The notes under the pieces were generated by a model. The model did not search any database. It saw nothing but the letters and a program-made list of their open reading frames with translations, and was not told the DNA's origin. A stretch of DNA of 42,279 bases, taken from NCBI RefSeq assembly GCF_002341865.1, contig NZ_DDOV01000081.1, forward strand, positions 120,626-162,904. The letters are read 5' to 3'. Source of the DNA: Clostridium sp. UBA2485 (GTDB taxonomy: Bacteria; Bacillota; Clostridia; Clostridiales; Clostridiaceae). Within the stretch, counting starts at the first letter, position 1. Each line of letters starts with the position of its first letter. Shown one piece after another: positions 40,198 to 42,279 of the stretch. Made by a program: the position numbers and the translations under genes.

Positions 40198-40524
40198 CTA
40201 AAATCCTAAAACATTTCCCACGTATTCATCTGATGCAATTGTAATCATATCATTCCAGCTTTCAAAATCTGTATTTTTCGTTACGAACTCATGCCATTGC
40301 TTAGATTCAATCACTTCATCAGTAATATCACTAATACCATATACTTCTTCAAATCCATCTATGAAATCTTGTAAACTATTATAATTGGTATGCTTTGCCA
40401 TAAAATCGTCTACAAGTAACTCTTCCAATTGAACTTCTATTTCATCTCCTAATTCTTCTACTTCCTTCACCATGTTGTCTAGGTCTTTTTGCAAATCATC
40501 AAATCCTTCAAAGTTAATTTCCAT
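40198..40524 (-). CDS. Conserved small phage/mobile-element protein
   Basis: 108 residues from ATG 40524, 7 nt after GAGGTG; the frame also opens at 40533. A helical N-terminus (GFDDLQKDLDNMVKEVEELG) and an acidic C-terminal region with VDDFMAKHTNYNSLQDF and DFESWNDMI resemble a widespread family I recall in phages and plasmids. No enzyme motif. First gene behind the promoter at 40594-40622. Confidence 0.65.
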   Translation of the reverse strand: MEINFEGFDDLQKDLDNMVKEVEELGDEIEVQLEELLVDDFMAKHTNYNSLQDFIDGFEEVYGISDITDEVIESKQWHEFVTKNTDFESWNDMITIASDEYVGNVLGF

Positions 40525-40593
40525 ATATTTCACCTCATTATTATAATTTTACTATTGATATCTATTAAATACAATATATAGTGTATGAACTAT

Positions 40594-40622
40594 ATTTTAC
40601 CACCACATATTGTGTTAATCAA
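40594..40622 (-). promoter_or_regulatory. Sigma-A type promoter without the 13-mer
   Basis: TTGATT (40622-40617), 17 bp, TAAAAT (40599-40594) on the minus strand, in a 174-bp intergenic region. Predicted start near 40587 gives a leader of about 60 nt. Unlike the other promoters here it lacks the conserved upstream element, although the DNA above the -35 is AT-rich. The remainder of the gap holds only weak AT hairpins. Confidence 0.6.
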
Positions 40623-40707
40623 TAAATAAAATTAAATAATGCAGATTAATTTTCTATTATCTTAAAATTATCATTTTATTAAGATTTATTTGCACCTTAT
40701 AGTTGAA

Positions 40708-41133
40708 TTACAACATAGCTTTAGATATTTTTTTAATTACAATCGGATACAACAAATCAAATATATCACTAAAAATTGGCATTAAAGCACATTCTATAAT
40801 TTCGTTTAAAGTAGGATCAGTTCCAAACTTTTCAAAACAAGTTTTCCAACCCTCAATACCCATTGTTGTCATTAAATATCTAACAATCTCATTGTTATTA
40901 TCATCTTTAAGGTAATAGTTAATATCTGACCAAGAGAATCTATCTAATACTTCATCTTCCCATATCTTATCTTTATCATTCTTAACAAAGTATTCTTTAT
41001 CAAGATTACCCACACTCTGTTCTACTTCGAACAGCAGAAGTTTTTTAAGACTATTAGGTATTTCATCTTTACCACCCAAATATTTTGATACTACACCTTG
41101 TAATTCTTTTAAGTTATCTTCGTAATTAGACAT
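40708..41133 (-). CDS. Helical protein of unknown function
   Basis: 141 residues. ATG at 41133 behind AAGGAGGTGAAAAT. Mostly helical, with a hydrophobic C-terminal third (ECALMPIFSDIFDLLYPIVI) that might be a buried core or membrane-associated helix. Ends with a basic KKISKAML. Not recognised. Confidence 0.6.
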   Translation of the reverse strand: MSNYEDNLKELQGVVSKYLGGKDEIPNSLKKLLLFEVEQSVGNLDKEYFVKNDKDKIWEDEVLDRFSWSDINYYLKDDNNNEIVRYLMTTMGIEGWKTCFEKFGTDPTLNEIIECALMPIFSDIFDLLYPIVIKKISKAML

Positions 41134-41164
41134 ATTTTCACCTCCTTATTTTTCAAATTACGAA

Positions 41165-41332
41165 TTAACTATTTTCAATTTTAGATAAAATACTTTCGAA
41201 TATTTCTTTATCATAAGTAAAAAAATCATAATCACCATCACGTTTCATTTCATTGATTTTATCTTTAATCAGCTCTTTGATCCATCTAAGCTCTTTTTCT
41301 TCAAAAAAAATATTTTTATTTTGTGTTGTCAT
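41165..41332 (-). CDS. 55-residue helical protein
   Basis: ATG at 41332 behind AGGGGAGAGAATATC is preferred over the longer frame start at 41359. Helical, with FFEEKELRWIKELIKDKINEM, similar to short coiled-coil proteins common in phage early regions. Function unknown. Confidence 0.6.
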   Translation of the reverse strand: MTTQNKNIFFEEKELRWIKELIKDKINEMKRDGDYDFFTYDKEIFESILSKIENS

Positions 41333-41420
41333 GATATTCTCTCCCCTATATTCTTTCATTACATAATATATTTGTTATCTACACTAATCGTAGTCACCCT
41401 CATAATCTTCACTATTGCCT

Positions 41421-42071
41421 TCAAATGCTTCGTTTTCTGTTGTATTCTCCAAGCAATTTTTTAGCTCTAGCTCCATCACTATTTCCCTTGCCAAATATTA
41501 TGCCAAGTATTATGTTGCTGCATATCTCTAGAATACTTAAAATTTCAAGTGGTATTATACATATCATTTTCACTAGATGTGATTCTATGTGAAAGTAAAC
41601 AAATAATATTATCAACAAACACATTATTAATACTGCATATACGCCCATAAAACATCCCTTTAAGTAATCTTCTGGGTTGTTTGTCTCTAATTGGTCTAAT
41701 TCAGTTTGACCTCCTAATGGGAGACATTTAGGATTCTTATGTGTTATTCCAATAATATTTGGAATGAACTCTAAAAAACTAGGGATATTTTCCATTTTAT
41801 AACCAAGAGCGTTTTTTACATATATAATTGCATGCCCCATTTCATGTACATATATGGCAAAGTACGCACTAATTAATAATAATACTATTATTAATATTGT
41901 TATTGCCCCAATTGCTACTAAAAGTGTTTTAGTGTCAAATTGCTCAACAATTGCAGGATATTTTGTATAATCTATTACAGTAATTACTAAGATTGAGAGA
42001 TTTAAAATTACAAGAACAATGCTAATACTTATTAATTTTTTATATAGTTTATTTAATTCAATTTCACTCAT
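41421..42071 (-). CDS. M50-type membrane zinc metalloprotease
   Basis: 216 residues with about four membrane helices (about 13-33, 50-74, 133-158, 168-190). The zinc motif HEMGH (76-80) sits at the end of the second, as in site-2/M50 proteases. NPEDYLKGCFMGVY (near 127-140) starts the third. The usual later metal-binding Asp motif (NxxPxxxxDG) is not obvious; SDGARAKKLL near the end may supply it. Such enzymes cut membrane-spanning substrates such as anti-sigma factors; the target here is unknown. ATG at 42071 behind AGAGGGTATATGT. It could be an inactive relative if the Asp is missing. Confidence 0.78.
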   Translation of the reverse strand: MSEIELNKLYKKLISISIVLVILNLSILVITVIDYTKYPAIVEQFDTKTLLVAIGAITILIIVLLLISAYFAIYVHEMGHAIIYVKNALGYKMENIPSFLEFIPNIIGITHKNPKCLPLGGQTELDQLETNNPEDYLKGCFMGVYAVLIMCLLIILFVYFHIESHLVKMICIIPLEILSILEICSNIILGIIFGKGNSDGARAKKLLGEYNRKRSI

Positions 42072-42136
42072 ACATATACCCTCTAATATTTTTTATAAAT
42101 TGTATTACTAAGTAGTAGTATTTTAGGCTTCATATG

Positions 42137-42176
42137 ACCTTTCAACACCTTTTAATACCTTTTTACACCTTATCAT
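42137..42176. repeat. Four tandem 10-bp repeats
   Basis: Units ACCTTTCAAC, ACCTTTTAAT, ACCTTTTTAC and ACCTTATCAT follow each other with an exact 10-bp period, close to one helical turn. They overlap the 3' end of the frame at 42163 and lie upstream of the metalloprotease gene. Iteron-like spacing could serve a DNA-binding protein. Confidence 0.55.
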
Positions 42177-42279
42177 CTTGCTTTTCCATATCTTCTCTTG
42201 ATTCCTCATATTTACGCTTTGCAGCTTCAACTGGACAGATTTCAAAGTTCTCTTCTGTTTATAAATACAATCTTTACAA
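42163..42279 (-). pseudogene. Zinc-ribbon gene fragment with an apparent frameshift, 5' end cut
   Basis: Reading from the right edge, one frame gives CKDCIYKQ and a second frame continues with ENFEICPVEAAKRKYEESRED and stops at 42163. Joined, they would make a plausible C-terminus of a small Cys-rich phage protein; separately neither works, since the second frame has a stop before it and no start codon. The switch point is about 42250-42260. Either a genuine frameshift, a sequencing error, or a chance alignment near the edge. Confidence 0.4.

Noticed and set aside
41360..41425. Acidic +1-frame extension (ENTTENEAFEG...) past the end of the metalloprotease
   Set aside because: It would need a +1 shift at an A6 run that is not a known slippery site; the normal frame ends plausibly in a basic tail.
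1..42279. CRISPR array, rRNA, tRNA, insertion sequence, integrase or transposase
   Set aside because: No spaced repeats, no conserved RNA-gene arms and no transposase or recombinase motif found in any frame.

Overview
The window is very AT-rich DNA, apparently from a low-GC Firmicute such as Clostridium, and reads as the early/replication region of a large phage or phage-plasmid. Evidence for this: almost every gene lies on the minus strand, genes are short and tightly packed with strong AGGAGG-type ribosome binding sites, many small products are Cys-rich (zinc-ribbon) proteins of the kind phages carry, and a nearly complete DNA replication/recombination set is present. No capsid, tail, portal or integrase gene is seen, so virion type and lifestyle cannot be stated. 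The host genus is inference.

Layout by region; transcription runs right to left. (1) 28136 to 13948 is the replication block: a promoter at about 28100, then a RusA resolvase, a presumed ssDNA-binding protein, a RecA-like ATPase, a zinc-ribbon protein, a DnaB helicase, a CHC2/TOPRIM primase, a RecJ exonuclease, a very large PHP-type DnaE polymerase and a RecD2-like helicase. (2) 13944 to 12276 holds an amidoligase-family gene behind its own promoter and a small unknown gene. (3) 12040 to 7670 holds a PP-loop PAPS-reductase-like protein followed by an apparent RNA-repair cassette: an Rnl1-type RNA ligase, a RlaP-like nucleotidyltransferase and a kinase-HD end-healing enzyme. (4) 7663 to 1 holds small unknown genes, a C5-cytosine methyltransferase, and two rare plus-strand elements: a candidate structured small RNA (about 4517-4616) and a 25-residue hydrophobic peptide gene resembling type I toxins (1131-1208). 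(5) 42279 to 28161 is a long run of small phage-type accessory genes, interrupted by a complete methyl-accepting chemotaxis protein, a GNAT acetyltransferase and, near the right edge, an M50-type membrane metalloprotease.

The most striking non-coding signal is a 13-bp motif, TAAAAATATTAAA on the minus strand. It occurs exactly at 10 gene-proximal sites, all in the same orientation as transcription, plus one near match and one copy inside recJ. At four sites it abuts a consensus-like sigma-A promoter (TTGACA, 17-18 bp, TAnnnT). At the others it lies 18-39 nt upstream of a start codon with no such promoter. It is probably a phage-specific regulatory or promoter element.

Several starts were moved inward from the longest possible reading frame to match the ribosome binding sites. 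Five small genes under 60 codons (2495-2665, 28729-28902, 32387-32545, 36389-36538 and plus-strand 1131-1208) were added from direct reading. Functions come from motifs recognised by eye; no database search was possible.
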